From NCBI RefSeq assembly GCF_000221225.1, contig NW_006383036.1, positions 1,427,587 to 1,491,586 on the forward strand: 64,000 bases of DNA. Direction: 5' to 3'. Source of the DNA: Thermochaetoides thermophila DSM 1495. Lineage: Eukaryota; Ascomycota; Sordariomycetes; Sordariales; Chaetomiaceae. The notes below the pieces were generated by a model that was not told the origin of the DNA, searched no databases, and was given only the letters and a program-made list of their open reading frames with translations. This document shows positions 11,229 to 23,640 of the stretch, piece after piece; the first letter of the stretch is position 1, and the number at the start of each line of letters is the position of its first letter. The position numbers were made by a program, and so were the translations under genes.

Positions 11229-13850
11229 TCAATACCTCCCATACGGCCCGCGATACCCGTAGCTCCCAGCTCCGGCTGGCCCCATCGGTGGCGGCCCATA
11301 AGGTGACCTAGGCAACCCGTACCCCCTGCTATACCCGCCAACACCTCCGGCTGCTCCCGAAGCAGGGGGAGGCCGATACCCAGCAACACCCTCAACGTTC
11401 GGCAGCGTGGGCTCCCGATTCAGATCCGGGCCCGGAACACTGACACCACTGAACGGCGCAGCGCCAGCAACAAGATTCTCGCGGCTCGAGCTCTTCGGGC
11501 CCACAGCGTTTGAAATGGATCTTGGCAGAGGAGGGACGGGCGGGATGTTTGGCTCGGGGGAAACCGGGCGTTTCTCGTCCTTGAGACTGTGTGAAGAGGA
11601 CGATGACGCGGATGACAGAGTATGAGAGTGATTTGAGGTAACGGTGCGGGCCCGGCTGAGCATGAGGAGGGTGTTGCGCGGGTTGAGAGAAGTGAGGGTG
11701 TCGCGTGAGCGGAGTTTTTCTGGAAACGAGGGTTAGCACAGATAAGTCCTGGAACCGGTGGGCAGGTAAAAACAAAAAAAAAAGAAAAATAGATAAGTAA
11801 ATAGATAAAGATGAATAAATACTAAACTTACCCAGCTCCTTGCGCCGCTTGCGGTGCGGGTTCTTCTTGATGCACGCGTTGATGGCGTTCCAGGCGATCA
11901 GGATGGCCAAAATGCCGGTCAGCGCGGACTGGATGGCAATCAAGACGACGCCGGTGATGGTTTGCGTAGTCTGTTCGATATGGAACTGCTCGACAAACAC
12001 CAAGATGCAGACAACTGACAGCACGCGCACCACTTGAATGGCAATGTTGATGATGTTGCCAGACTTCCGCTCATAGGGCCGGCTCCATAGCAACAAGATC
12101 AACATGATGCCTTCAATGACGAGCTGTGCCACAGACTGGATCATGCCGTGCCCATCCGCCGCCGCAATCACGACGCCCTTGACAAACATGTACGCGATGG
12201 TCGGCACAAAGATCCACCAGTAGTCCTTGCGGTACGACTCATAGAACAGGCTGTACTTGACCCAAATCGTCTTGTCCTCGTACAGTGCCGCAACGTCACC
12301 CTCCAGCTTCTTGAGCCGCCGCGCTGTACTCCAGATCTTCCACGAGAAGTAGGCCAGTACGGCAGTAAAGAGGAACAACGTGACGCCCGCCAGGATCTTA
12401 GCCGCCCATGAGTCCCCCCGCGTGAACTGGAAAACGCAGTACAACACCCAGACACCGTACAGTAGCAAGATGAGGCCCGTGACAGCGCGGGCGATCGACC
12501 GCCAGTAGTGCTTGCGGAAGCCACGCAGAGACTTAGGCAGATTGCCGAAGAGCGCCCAGATCTCGAGAGTCACCTTGACTAGCAGGACGCCCACCACAAT
12601 GGCCACAATGATGATGGCCACGATCAGCAGCATCGTCATGAACGAGTTGCCCGACGGCACTGCCAGCTGCTGCACGTACGCCTGGATGCCAGATACCGCT
12701 AGTCGCACCGTGTCCATCTGCTTGTTGTCACCGGTAGTTGTGTTCAGTACAACGGTTGGGTCGAAGGTAGCGTTGATGCTTGTCTCGATTTGGCGGGCGG
12801 CAAGGCGTAGGCCTTGGTCGACCATCGCCCGCTTCGAGAACAGGGACGGCTGAAGCGTCTGCGATGAGCCATCAGGGAAGACAAGCGTGGCATTCCGAAG
12901 GGCAGCAACACTGTTGTTGGTCAAGTTACCACCGGTAGCAGCGCGGAAGTCATCGATTGCGATCTGCATCTGGGTCCAGGGCACCAGGCCTGTCGAGAAG
13001 CCAAAGTTGCTGGTGAAGCTGCGGTACACGGGTGGGAAGTTGACCGACAGCATGCCATTCATGGCCATGCTTTGGAACCAGCCAAACACCTCGGTGAAGC
13101 TTGGGCTGATCGAGCCGGCACCTCCAGCGCTTCCTGCCCCCCCCGCTCCCGCACCAGCACCGGCTCCTGCTGCCGCCGATCCACCGCCCAGCAGCGCACT
13201 GGTTCCCGAGAGAGCTGCGCCGACGGCCGACACGCCTCCTAGGACCAAGGCTGCTCCGGCCACACCGGCTGCCACGTACGACACTGCCGGCACATTGGCG
13301 GTTTTGCCATTGGTCACCTGAGACTCGATGCATGCCACTTGCTGGTCCGAGTCTTTCGTTTTGAGCTGCAACTTCGCAAAGGCCGCAATATCGGGGATCT
13401 GGAAAGCGATTGCGGGCACCAGCTTGGCGTATTCCTCGGGGATCTGCTGCGTGCCCCTCGCCGCGAAAGTGCCAGCAGGAACTATCTAGCCGTTAGTCAA
13501 CTCTTTCCATACGACCATGGGCAACTCGAAAACACACCTGGACAAAGCTGGGAAACAAAGGTGGCCGGACTGCACGGGTCAAAGGTGTTGGAATAGATGT
13601 CCCGGCCATATGCCGTTACGTTGAGGATGGCCGTGACATTCTGGACCTTGCTGCTTGTTCCCATCACATCGAATGTAACTGTCTTGTTGTCATGGTTGTA
13701 CTTGATATCGACCCTCTGCACCGTGACAGTGGCGTTCTGGTTGCAGTTGCTGAAGCCGACAGTCTCAAGAATATCAACACCCAGCACCCCGTTGGCCAGC
13801 ACCACCACGGCCAGGGTGGCCTTCAGAAGCCTGCCATCCCAGAGTCTCAT
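11229..13850 (-). CDS. flc2: FLC-family TRP-like membrane protein (flavin carrier/Ca2+ channel family)
   Basis: Fungal FLC/TRP-like protein. Yeast and Aspergillus relatives act in ER flavin transport, calcium homeostasis and cell-wall integrity. Exons run 13850-13538, 13481-11832 and 11719-11229 (introns 56 and 112 nt, CTAAC branch motifs), giving 817 residues. Order of parts: signal peptide (KATLAVVVLANGVLG), a lumenal ML-like domain with conserved Cys and many N-glycosylation sequons (NVT, NAT, NTT), a Gly/Ala-rich hydrophobic stretch, a second lumenal region, then about seven to eight membrane spans from MLLIVAIIIVAIVVGVLLV to GILAILIAWNAI, and a basic juxtamembrane segment. The cytosolic tail is Ser/Pro/Gly/Tyr-rich and ends SYGYRGPYGRY. 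The family call is firm; the paralogue (FLC1/2/3) is less certain. The first acceptor was chosen to restore LCPVPAGTF. Confidence 0.92.
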
Positions 13851-16697
13851 TTCAAATCAATACCAGATTTAGATTCCACTTCAAACGAGGGTCTTCTTTT
13901 TGTTGTCGTTGAAACAATGCAATAGTATGCTTCGATTATTAGCGAGCGTCACGTCACACGCCACGGCTATTGTCTGCCCGTTGTTATCTCAGCGTCGAAG
14001 TCGATAGATTCACGTCTCGTCTCCGGGGTCCGTTCTAATCGACAACGTTCTGTTGTGGTGTGGAATCGTGACCTCCAGTGTCTCGTGAATTCGTTCAAAG
14101 AATGTTTGTCGTCGTTTCGTCAAAGGGGGCTTTTCGAAAGGGGGTTCTCAGAACCGATCGAATCGAAGCATAGAATTACAAAAGAAACGGGGAAAAAAAG
14201 ACAGTCGACGTCTCTAAGGCGGCCGAGAATCAACTCGGAACGAAAGGAAAGGAGAAGAGAAGAGAAAACGGGCAACAAGTTGCCCCTAGAGGGGAAGAGA
14301 AGGCCGCTTAGGCTCGCTCAGGTCGAAGTAAACAGAAGAGAAGGAAAGACGATCATGACTTTGGCACCAGCCAAAGTTCAAAAGTGTGGGAAAAAAAAAA
14401 TGCCCACAGGCGGGGAAAGGAACAGAAGACAAAATTCGAGCAAGAAAGATGGGGAACAAAGAAACAGGGGGGGGGGAGGGGAAGGAACAGGATAAAGCAT
14501 GACGACGCAGCAGCAGCATCACAACGGAGCAAAAAGAGCAAAAGCATACACCCGTGGGCGTGGGAGGGTGTGCAAGCATGTGGGCCAGGACCCAGCGGGT
14601 ATCTGAAACGGACATGGAGTCAAGCAACGGACAACTCCCATGAAGATGCTGCCTCTGCCACACTGGGCCTCTCCATCTCGGAGCCCTCTCCTGGTCATCG
14701 CTGATCGAAACAACTACCTATACTATCGACCAATGATACATTGATGCTTGTCCCGAGGACCTGCCTTTTGGAAAGTCATCGTGGAGGATAGCTTGGTTGG
14801 CGGATAGATAGCGAGTTGAATCCAGGTTTGGATTACGACAAAGCGATGGACGAGGGGACAGATGACGACGCCTTCGTATCCCCGGCGCTGTCGAACCCGA
14901 CAAAGAAAGCATTCAGGCCCGAGGGGACGTGTGCACGCGTCCCACAATTCCCACAATTTTGGGCCATCTCGTCATCTCATCCATCCATTGATGCCATTCC
15001 CGGTTGCTGTGGCCGGGGCAGTCAGACCAAGACGAGGAGTCTGGCAAGAGACTGGACGTCTGTTGTCCAAAGACAAGTTGGGAACGGGTGGGTTTCTGCC
15101 TCTCCCCGAGCGTGGCAGGGCGTGGCAGCAGGAATCTGAAACGCTAGCGGCGGGGCTCCTGACAGGGGCTCTTCGCTGCCCCTCGCTGTCGGCGCTGGCG
15201 GAGCGGCACGCCGAACCCACCAGGTGACGGCACTCTTGCTGCCCTTTTGGGCGGCTGTGCCACCAGCGATTGGCTGTGCACGCACAACGTAATGGGCACC
15301 AACGCCACTCAATAGCGATCACTCGCTTTTCTAAGGGTTAGGGATACTCGTGCCCGTAAAAACAGCTTTTCTTTGGCTCCGAGCCTCTCGAGCCGTTTTC
15401 AGCCAAAAATTGTTAAAAAAAACTTACCTAACATTATTTGTGGTGCTTGCCTGCAATCTCTTGTACAATTCTTTCCTCGTGGTTCCGGTGTAGTGTATCT
15501 CTCACCAGAATCACACTTCCAATAACCCGGGCGCCAAGTGAGTTTACATTGCCAAAAGTACGGATCTCCATATGCCCACCACGCTCCCAGCGCCACAACT
15601 CTTAGATTCGCTTCCAACCTGCCGCTGGGACTTCGAAACAAAACACTCCCAGGTTCCTCGAGGCGCCAAGTGCCTCAGATACTCTCTCCCAACAACCAGC
15701 CCGTCAAAAAAAAAAAAAATCGATCTTGGGCTCTCAGACGCCAAGGAACAGGAGGGTTGCATGCCCATGCCGATCAAACAACACATCCCCGCGCGTCTTG
15801 TTCTGCTAAGCTTTCTTCCCGCTTTCTCGTCAGTTGTTGGCATTGTGTTGTCCTTTTTCGATCACCACCAATTAACGTAGCCTTATCGTTCCAACGCCCG
15901 GGAGAAACACAGGGCTGCTTTCCGCCGTTGGTAAGATTGCTATATGGTCTGTGGTTTAGAAATGTAAGCATTTGGTTGCAAGTGGGTAAAATATGCGTTT
16001 TGCACCTCTGAGTAATATTCGAAAGTCTTGTTCGAACAGCTTTGTCCTTGCTGCCTCAGTCCAAACAGTCGCCGTCATGATCGCCCTCAAGAGCCATTAT
16101 AGGGTTCAGTGGTGATCCCAGCATCATGCAGACACCAGTTGCACCATCCACACGCAATTCAGTACTGGCACGCTCTTTCATCGACATGATGATGTGGTAG
16201 AATAATGTACTATCATGCACGTGTTGATAAATAAGGCTAGATAGAGATCGGCGTCGAGTTACTGCTGGACTGGAACATGCGACTGTGGTTGAACTTGATG
16301 CCTCAATATTTGAATGGCAAGCGCAAACCGAAGAGTTCTCATTGGGGAATGATAGAAGACGAGCTATATCCAAGATACTCGTTTCCATAACTCTCACCAT
16401 CCATGTCATCAAGTTGCCAAAGCAAAAGGTTGGCTGATCATGAATCCAATGATTAAGGTTCACTCATGCACAATCAAGTTCCAACTTCTCTTCAAAGTAA
16501 GAATGGGGAAGAAAAATAGTCGATGAACAGAGGAAGTCACAACAACACCACCCCCCCCCCGACCACAAAAAAAAACATATAAGAAAAGAATCCAACTCTT
16601 CGTACCAGGGTATCACAGACAGTCCCATCCAACAAGTCACAGCACTAACTATCTACAACCAAACTGACTCCTTCTCCCCTCGGGATACACCTCACTA
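13851..16697. other. Intergenic: long leader/promoter of the FLC-like gene
   Basis: About 2.8 kb with no conserved ORF. It contains purine-rich stretches around 14200-14490 (including a G-run near 14467-14476), a TTAGGG-like doublet near 15331-15345, A-runs at 15706-15719 and 16565-16574, and a C-run at 16550-16560. The right end is the 3' flank of the zinc-finger gene. Confidence 0.6.
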
Positions 16698-19600
16698 TCA
16701 ACTGCTAGTTTGCTGACTAGCTGGATGGTGATAAAACCTTGAGCCAGCCACCTGCGAAGGCGAAATAGAGCCCTGTTGCTGCTCCAGCTCGCCGACCACG
16801 CCAAGTCCCAAGCCCGCAGCCGCGCCCTGCTGCAACCCCAGGCTATTGCCAACACCCATAACCCCGTTCATCCTGTTCGTATCACCCATGCCATGGAGCC
16901 CAGGCATACCACCCAGCGCCGGGAACGGGTCCAGCTCCGGCGACATCGTGCCCCCGACAACCGGCATGGACACTCCTGACAGAGGCATATATGCTGCTCC
17001 TGTAGTCGCAACCGGTGTCGCCTGCACGCCCGACACGGGCGTCATTGGCGACATGTGATGGAATACCGCGTTTGCTGGAGGGACTGGGGTCGAGGGAGTC
17101 GGGGTAGCCGAGAAAGCCGCAGCAGTCTGTGAATTGAGGCTTTGGAAGACGTGGGTGTTGACCACGGGGGACGGCTGCGCCGTTTGCGGATGAGATGGGA
17201 AGAATTGTGCTTGGGCCGCGAGGGCGTGGGACGGGTCGCTGAAGGCCGGTGGACTGTACAGAGTGGGCGCTGGATCATAGCCCCCCGCGGGCGGCGGACT
17301 CGGGATCGCATACATGAACGGCTGTGGTTGGTGCGGGAAGCCTTGGATCGGGCCTGGGGATCCACGAGGCAATGGGCCTTGATGGGGTATGGTTGAAGAA
17401 GGCATGAACGCATTTGGTTGGTGCTGCGGCTGGTGTGTGTGATGGGCGGACTCCTGCTTCGGGGGGAAGAAATGGCGCGGAGGAGGGTCTTGGACGGGGC
17501 TGATGACGGTATCCTCGCTGAGCGGCTGCTTGGCAACGAGCTTAAGAACAGGCAAGCTAATCTGCTCCATGTGCTTAGCCAGGTGCACCGTTAACCTCTT
17601 CCAGGTCGGGAAGCTCCGGCCGCAGAAGCGGCAATGCTCATCATTCGGCAGCGCGTTCGTCGTGTGATGCCATGCCTCGACCTTGGACAACGTTGGGTCG
17701 GTGTGCACGAGGGGCTGTTTCTTGACGGCAGCCTTAGACTTGATCTTCGGCTCGGGCAGCTTGTGCTCGCGCACCAGGTGCTGGATGAAGTTATCGCGGC
17801 GGTAACAGATATGATTACACTCTTGGAGCTCACACTGCCACCATTCCGGGTGTCGATGGCCCTCGTTCTCGTGTCGCAGCCAGTCGGCCTTGCGCTTAAA
17901 CGGCTTGTTGGGGCTCGGGCAGTGCTCCCACGTGCATGTGAAGGGTTGTACATCCTCGTGGACGTGCTTAGTCCAGTCGGACGGCTTCTGAAACTTCTTC
18001 GTCGCGAAGCACAGCTGGCACTCGAACTCTGCGGGCAACACATTGGTCGGCGGCATAGGGATGTCCTCGGGAAAGTTTTCTTGAGTGATAGCACCCTCCA
18101 AGGGACTGACATCCCCGTCCGCGCCATCAAGCGGGTTGACACTTCGGGGGTCGCCCTTCGCGTCCAGGATGTTGGCCCTGCCGCCCATAGCGATGCACAT
18201 GGAGCCCGAGAGGCAGTTGGTCCCGGCTCGCAGGTGCTTCTGCCGCGCCGTAAGAAGTTGCTTGTATCGGATGACCTGATGGTGTGCAAGGCGATCAACG
18301 AGGTACTGGTTGTGTGTAACCAGATACGGATTGAGCCTCAGGATGTGCTGACGGAAGCCCTCCATGGTAGGCGTGATCTCTTCGATGAGCTTCGCCGATT
18401 CCGTCTTAGTTTCCGTTTCTTGCGAAGGGCCGGCTTCTCCATCCTGAGAGGCAGAATCATCGTCCTCGTCTTCGTCTTCATCATCGGTGCCGGCGCCACT
18501 CGGGATGCCTGGGTCTGCCGTTACGTCCGGTACGGGGGCAGCAGGATTGCCCAGGTTCACCACGGGCGGGCCACCCATCTTCCTCAGCAGCTCACTTATG
18601 TTCCCAGGCGCTGTAACGTCCGACTTGCTGCGAAAACGATCTTTTGGTTTGGTGAAGCTAAAAGACCTCCTGATCGGACTCTTGGGAGAGGTCGCGGGAG
18701 GAGCTGCGCTGACGGATCCGGTTCGGGCATGGGATGTGCCCACAGCTGCTATACTGCTGCCCACACCAACAACAGCGGTATCGATGTTAGGCACGCTCTG
18801 CTTCTTAAACCGCGCCGACTTCGACGCGACAATAGAGTTCAGCTTGCTTTGACTCTCTCTCCGGTCTTTCTTGTCCATCGTGGATTCGGTGTGAAACGAG
18901 CTGCCGTCGCTCTCATTACGAGACCGTTTGTTCGCACCGGGACCAGCACTCTGCTTGGTGCGCCAAGCATGCAGTATATTCCGGGCCTCCCTGTAAGTCA
19001 GATTTTCCACGAAAGTCAAAAGTTCTGCGAAAGTCGAACGCCGGGGCTTTTCTTCACGATCATCTTCGCCCTCGCGGATTTTGACCTGTGCGAGGGCGTT
19101 TCCCAGTGCTACCACATCCAAGGCCTCTAGCAAGCTGAACCGGCCCGTGCCACATGTGGCCTGGCGTGAGATCGTATCGAACCTGTCGTATTGGTCATTC
19201 ATCTTCTTTATGGCCTCGTTAGCCGTCTGCGGTTGATAACGGGCCTCATCCTTTTCTGGCTGCCTGATGATCGGGACGGGCTTGTCGCTAAAAGGGCCAG
19301 CGGTTTGCGCCAAGAGGTCCCGATCAATGTCGTTGAAATCGCGTCCAAACGGGGTGAAGAATATCTCTCCAGGCTTGGGAATGTTGAGGGTCAAATGGCC
19401 TAGAGAAACATCGTGGTTGGGAATGCCATCGTCATCACTGTTCGTCGGAGACGCTGCTGTTGGCTCCTCGGTCCCGGGGTTCTCACCAGCTGCAAACGCT
19501 GCAGGTTCAAAGCTATGCAACCAGTCATTAACCATTCGTTGGGTCCTCTCCTTCTGTTCCCTTTCCTTTTGCTGCTTCTCATAATCGTTTAGGCTTGGAA

Positions 19601-20471
19601 CTTCCTCGTCAGTTCGTTGCGATGGGTCTACACCACCCTGTCCGGTAGTTGGATTGGGAATCCAGCGACCGGACTCATCGCGGGGGAAGCATGTGGATGG
19701 CAATCCAGAGCTTCCCTTATCTTTGTCCGCATCGTCGGAAGCCAGGGTCTCTCTATCCGGGTCGTCCGGCCAATGTGAGATGGTAATACGAGGGCTCGTG
19801 GGATTTATGCCATGAGAAGGAGAGGTGATGTTTGGCTGCCCCAAATGCCCGTTGGCAAACGTTTCACGGGTCAGCGGAGCGGGGCCCAGCTTGCTTTGCT
19901 GCTGTGGGTGTGTCGTCGAGGAATTCTGAGGCGTCATCGGAGACGCGTCAGCAGAGTTGGAAAGCATGCCCTGCGAGATAGGAGCTTCCTTGTCTGCTCC
20001 GCTAGAATATCCTCTGGCAGACGAAGGAGCGTTATCTGGGCTCAGCGGGCTGTAAGATAGTGTTTGTTGGGTAGCCTGGGACACGGTTTGCTCGAGATAA
20101 GGGGAGGCTTGCTCCGGTCCAGCAGGGGACTGAGGTACCGAAAGAGGATCAACTTGTTCATCTAGAAATGAGGGTGTTGCTCTTTCTACAGCGTCAAAGT
20201 TAACGCTGCAAAAGATATCGTTGTCGTCGTACTCGCTGGATTGGTAATGAATGCTGGCGATGGACTCGGCTGGCGTGTTCTGATTCGACACGGGCGAGGT
20301 TATGTTGTTATTCAGCTGAGGTGAGATGGCAGTCAAATTGCTGTTCCGAGAAGCGTACGTCGGAGTGGATGGTGAAAGATACTGCTGATATTGCTGGCTG
20401 TCCTGTTCTAGGGTCCCGTGTGACTGTTCAATTTGATCCGTCGAAGGAAAGACGGCGTAGGTAGAGGACAT
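16698..20471 (-). CDS. Large C2H2 zinc-finger protein, intronless
   Basis: A single uninterrupted reading frame of 1257 codons starting MSSTYAVFPS. Residues 1-~800 are low-complexity (Ser/Pro/Gln/Asn-rich, with an acidic GTDDEDEDEDDD run near 660-670). A cluster of C2H2-type fingers occupies about 818-965. The first is CQLCFATKKFQKPSDW-KHVHED; others include CTWEHCPSPNKPFKRKADWLRH, CELQECNHICYRRDNFIQHLVREH and CRFCGRSFPTWKRLTVHLAKH. The last ~290 residues are again Pro/Gln/Ala-rich. This finger arrangement occurs in conserved but poorly characterised Pezizomycotina proteins. A nuclear DNA-binding regulator is likely; target genes cannot be inferred. The polybasic segment SFSFTKPKDRFRSKSD near 600 could be a nuclear localisation or phosphorylation region. 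Confidence 0.9.
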   Translation of the reverse strand: MSSTYAVFPSTDQIEQSHGTLEQDSQQYQQYLSPSTPTYASRNSNLTAISPQLNNNITSPVSNQNTPAESIASIHYQSSEYDDNDIFCSVNFDAVERATPSFLDEQVDPLSVPQSPAGPEQASPYLEQTVSQATQQTLSYSPLSPDNAPSSARGYSSGADKEAPISQGMLSNSADASPMTPQNSSTTHPQQQSKLGPAPLTRETFANGHLGQPNITSPSHGINPTSPRITISHWPDDPDRETLASDDADKDKGSSGLPSTCFPRDESGRWIPNPTTGQGGVDPSQRTDEEVPSLNDYEKQQKEREQKERTQRMVNDWLHSFEPAAFAAGENPGTEEPTAASPTNSDDDGIPNHDVSLGHLTLNIPKPGEIFFTPFGRDFNDIDRDLLAQTAGPFSDKPVPIIRQPEKDEARYQPQTANEAIKKMNDQYDRFDTISRQATCGTGRFSLLEALDVVALGNALAQVKIREGEDDREEKPRRSTFAELLTFVENLTYREARNILHAWRTKQSAGPGANKRSRNESDGSSFHTESTMDKKDRRESQSKLNSIVASKSARFKKQSVPNIDTAVVGVGSSIAAVGTSHARTGSVSAAPPATSPKSPIRRSFSFTKPKDRFRSKSDVTAPGNISELLRKMGGPPVVNLGNPAAPVPDVTADPGIPSGAGTDDEDEDEDDDSASQDGEAGPSQETETKTESAKLIEEITPTMEGFRQHILRLNPYLVTHNQYLVDRLAHHQVIRYKQLLTARQKHLRAGTNCLSGSMCIAMGGRANILDAKGDPRSVNPLDGADGDVSPLEGAITQENFPEDIPMPPTNVLPAEFECQLCFATKKFQKPSDWTKHVHEDVQPFTCTWEHCPSPNKPFKRKADWLRHENEGHRHPEWWQCELQECNHICYRRDNFIQHLVREHKLPEPKIKSKAAVKKQPLVHTDPTLSKVEAWHHTTNALPNDEHCRFCGRSFPTWKRLTVHLAKHMEQISLPVLKLVAKQPLSEDTVISPVQDPPPRHFFPPKQESAHHTHQPQHQPNAFMPSSTIPHQGPLPRGSPGPIQGFPHQPQPFMYAIPSPPPAGGYDPAPTLYSPPAFSDPSHALAAQAQFFPSHPQTAQPSPVVNTHVFQSLNSQTAAAFSATPTPSTPVPPANAVFHHMSPMTPVSGVQATPVATTGAAYMPLSGVSMPVVGGTMSPELDPFPALGGMPGLHGMGDTNRMNGVMGVGNSLGLQQGAAAGLGLGVVGELEQQQGSISPSQVAGSRFYHHPASQQTSS

Positions 20472-23400
20472 GGTTGCCGAGAGATGCGGGCTAATCGAGC
20501 CCAGCGAAGCTGTTTTGTCGTTATATCACCCTTGTGTGGTGTCTCGATGGTCCAGATGGATATTGCTTCCTCGTTCGTGGGATACGTGTGATAAATCACT
20601 CTGGGACCTGGGATCTACCACACCGAGTTTTCGCAGTGTGAGTAGCGCACGGCACTGTGTAGTCCAGGCGAGTGTCCCTCTCTTCGGGTTGTCGTCTCAG
20701 AGGAGGAGCAGACCAGGTGAGGAGTCTGGGCGTACGGCTGTGGACAGCGGGGCAAGGCACGACACCTGTCTATGTAGGGCGGGGATCGAATCGTGAGAGT
20801 GCAGCTCGATCAGGCGTCCCAAAAACACTGCCTTTGAATCCAGATTCCTATCTCGAAATGATTCGACCCCTGAGTAATACGTGCAGGAGAATGAGATGTG
20901 GTTGAAGGAGACAAGAGTTTGCCGTAGTGGGCAGCAGGATGGATTGAAGAGACGATGAGGGACCAACCAGAGAGGAACACAATGAGTGGATGGCGGTCTG
21001 TTCTCGGCGCGGGTCACGCCTGTGGTGCTTCGTATATCAGGCTGCCCGGCTTCAGCGAGTGATGGTTTCCGTGCAAAGTAATCTGGGAGCTTTTTTTTTT
21101 TCCTTTTTCCCTTTCGGTGGCTGCCCAAGACCCCAGGCAAACCGCCTTATCACCGCGTCTCGTCGCTCGACGAGTGTCCTGCGATGGTGTCGGGCACAAG
21201 GCAAGGCAAATGGGGCAAGCCCAGAGTTGGCACGGGAAAATGAGGGGCTAATGGTAGCTGTTACAAAAGAGATGAGAAGCTGTGCCGCGTGGTCGAGAGC
21301 AGATCAGCAGAGGAGAAGCCGAAGGCAAAGTGTCGGCGAGTATCATTTATTGAGCAGCTGTACAGACAATCGCTGGCAGGAGTTAAGATTCTGGTAGCGG
21401 CATTCGTCTCACAAATTCGATCACTCTGGTTTGAATGAATGAGAGTAGTAGTACCCGGTCTGGACCGGAGCTTCGGTGGGGGCTGTGGTGCTGGGCAGAG
21501 CAAAGGGCAGATCGACCAGCTGATCCCCGCGAGCCCGTGAGTGGTCCCTTCGTCCCGCCTCGAGGCCGGCAGGGCAACCAGGGAGAGCCACCGGGTCCCC
21601 CTCGTCCAGCCAAGAATCTTACGCTTTACCCTCCGAACGCGCAGCCACAGAAGCGCCGTCCTCCCTCGCTGCGGCCCTCTTGCTTGTTGGTGACCGCCCA
21701 GGGTCTCTCTCACAGTCTTGGCTGGGCTGTTAGCCTGCCACTACGCCGCTAGGCAGTGTCGCCCACCAGGTATCATCAACATCCTAATGTCAACCCAGGC
21801 ATTCTGTCCGGCGCTCTTCTCGTTCTTCAGCTACAGCCCCGTCCTTCAACTCTGCGGAAGCGGATAAAATCCAATACAGCATGTTGAGCCTAAGGCATTC
21901 ATGAACGTCATCGCTTCGGATCAAGTCGACATACTCGAATATCCGTCCCCAAGTTCATGGCTGCTTCATGGCTTCCAATCGCTCCCATCCTTGCGCCGTG
22001 CCGGCTGCCTACTTGTAATTGCAGACTACGTAATCAAAAAATATTACTGGCCAAGAATTTGTGAAAGCTTGTCACTCCGCATCCCGTGGACCTCAACCGA
22101 TCGTCGATGTCAAATGCTTCGAGAAGGTGGTCACCACATGTCTGGCTTGCGATAAGCTTCTTTTCCCCCGCGCCCCAAGCTGCCAAGACGGGAGAGTGGC
22201 GCTGTCAGCACAGCCCCGTGGCATTGGCCCCTAGCCCTATGATCCGTATGCTCGATAACATATCTCAAATGACGGGTTCATCTGGAGCATGCAGACATTG
22301 TTAGGGGAGATGGATGACATTAAATGCCCTACGTTATATGTCAAGTGCATAGTTCCGGCCCCAGTCCCGGGACATTTCTGTATATACTACTCCGTAGTGC
22401 TATGACACTTGAACTTTCATCTGTGTACAAAATCCTTGAAAGATGGCGATTCAAGAGGTGTCCGGCAAGGAATTTGCTGTCCCTTAGCCGTTGACCGTTT
22501 CTAACTTGAGTCGACAACGTGGCATAATCGAACACTTGAGAGATCTCAATGCTCACAATGCCTCGCTTAACTGCTCGGTCTGTGACAAGTTATCAGAGCT
22601 CACTGTATCTCAACCAGGTGGAGAAGGGGTACAACTTTCTTCTGCTTGCATTTTGCAAAGTGGCTGCTTGAAGAAGCCAGGTTAGTTCATGTGTTGCAAC
22701 AGCCTGGTCAAAGTTAAGAGACTGAGTCCCCATGAAAATAGGCCATCAAGCACGTTGTAGTTCTGGGATCCCAAGCCGCATATTGATAGAGTACTACAAT
22801 GGTTTTCTTCGAGCAATGACATTAACACTGCTTAACACATGGATGTGTCAGTGTGTTATATTAGCTACTTACAAGCACTCCATTGCATGCCCTACCGGTC
22901 ATGTGAATTGTGCAGAACAGCCAGCAGCACATTTCCTTTCGACAGATACCGTTGCTATGGCTCATTCGCCGTACTAGCTTGTAGGAGCTCGAGAGCTTTC
23001 AGCTTGCCATTATCCATATAACGTTCAGGTCATTTAGAAAATCCTCATACTCGGAGGAGACCCCTTTGAGAGCGTGGAGTCAGTGCACGTATCCAACGCC
23101 GAAAGACTTATTGTGACCTTCTCATCTTTCATGATCATCGGTCCTATTGCGATCTGTGATGCCTAGTAACTTCAGTGCCCGCAGCGAACAGAATCTGTAA
23201 GCGACGTCTAGCATAGCAGACATTTCATGTGAGATTGAGATAATCATCGCGCTCCATCTGGGCATGCTCGTTCCTCTTTTGGGTGGTGAAGAAGATACGG
23301 GACCTGGAGACACAGCAGGTTGCTGGCACATACAGCAACTGCCGCTCATGGAATAGGACTTGGAATCAGTTAGGTCCATTGGCAATTACTGTCCATTCCA

Positions 23401-23640
23401 TTTTTTTGGAGGCATTGTGACAAGATACTGATGATGTAATAAGAGTCTTGGCGTTGGAGAGAAGCTGTTGCAAGTGGGCTTTAGCAAAGCCTTCAACCGT
23501 TACTTACCCAAAACTCACGAAACATCTCCCATCGAGCCTCAGAAACTGGACTCCAAAACAGAAGTAGCAAGTACGAAAAGAGGAGCACTATCATCATCCA
23601 TCGACCATGGAAGACTTAAAGGCAATGTAATAGCAAAAGT
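20472..23640. other. Intergenic: leader/promoter of the zinc-finger gene, then featureless DNA
   Basis: The first ~1.2 kb is likely the leader and promoter of the minus-strand zinc-finger gene. It has a T-run at 21090-21100 and several short out-of-frame ATGs. From about 21750 to 23640 no conserved ORF, RNA gene or repeat pair was recognised. Confidence 0.55.
23635..23638 (-). terminator. Pol III T-run terminator of tRNA-Arg
   Basis: Four T residues on the minus strand, two bases after the tRNA 3' end. Confidence 0.7.

Noticed and set aside
17634..19130. 498-codon plus-strand ORF
   Set aside because: Antisense to the zinc-finger gene, whose C2H2 motifs are unmistakable.
21261..21713. 150-codon minus-strand ORF upstream of the zinc-finger gene
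   Set aside because: Low-complexity, no conserved motif; probably leader or promoter DNA.
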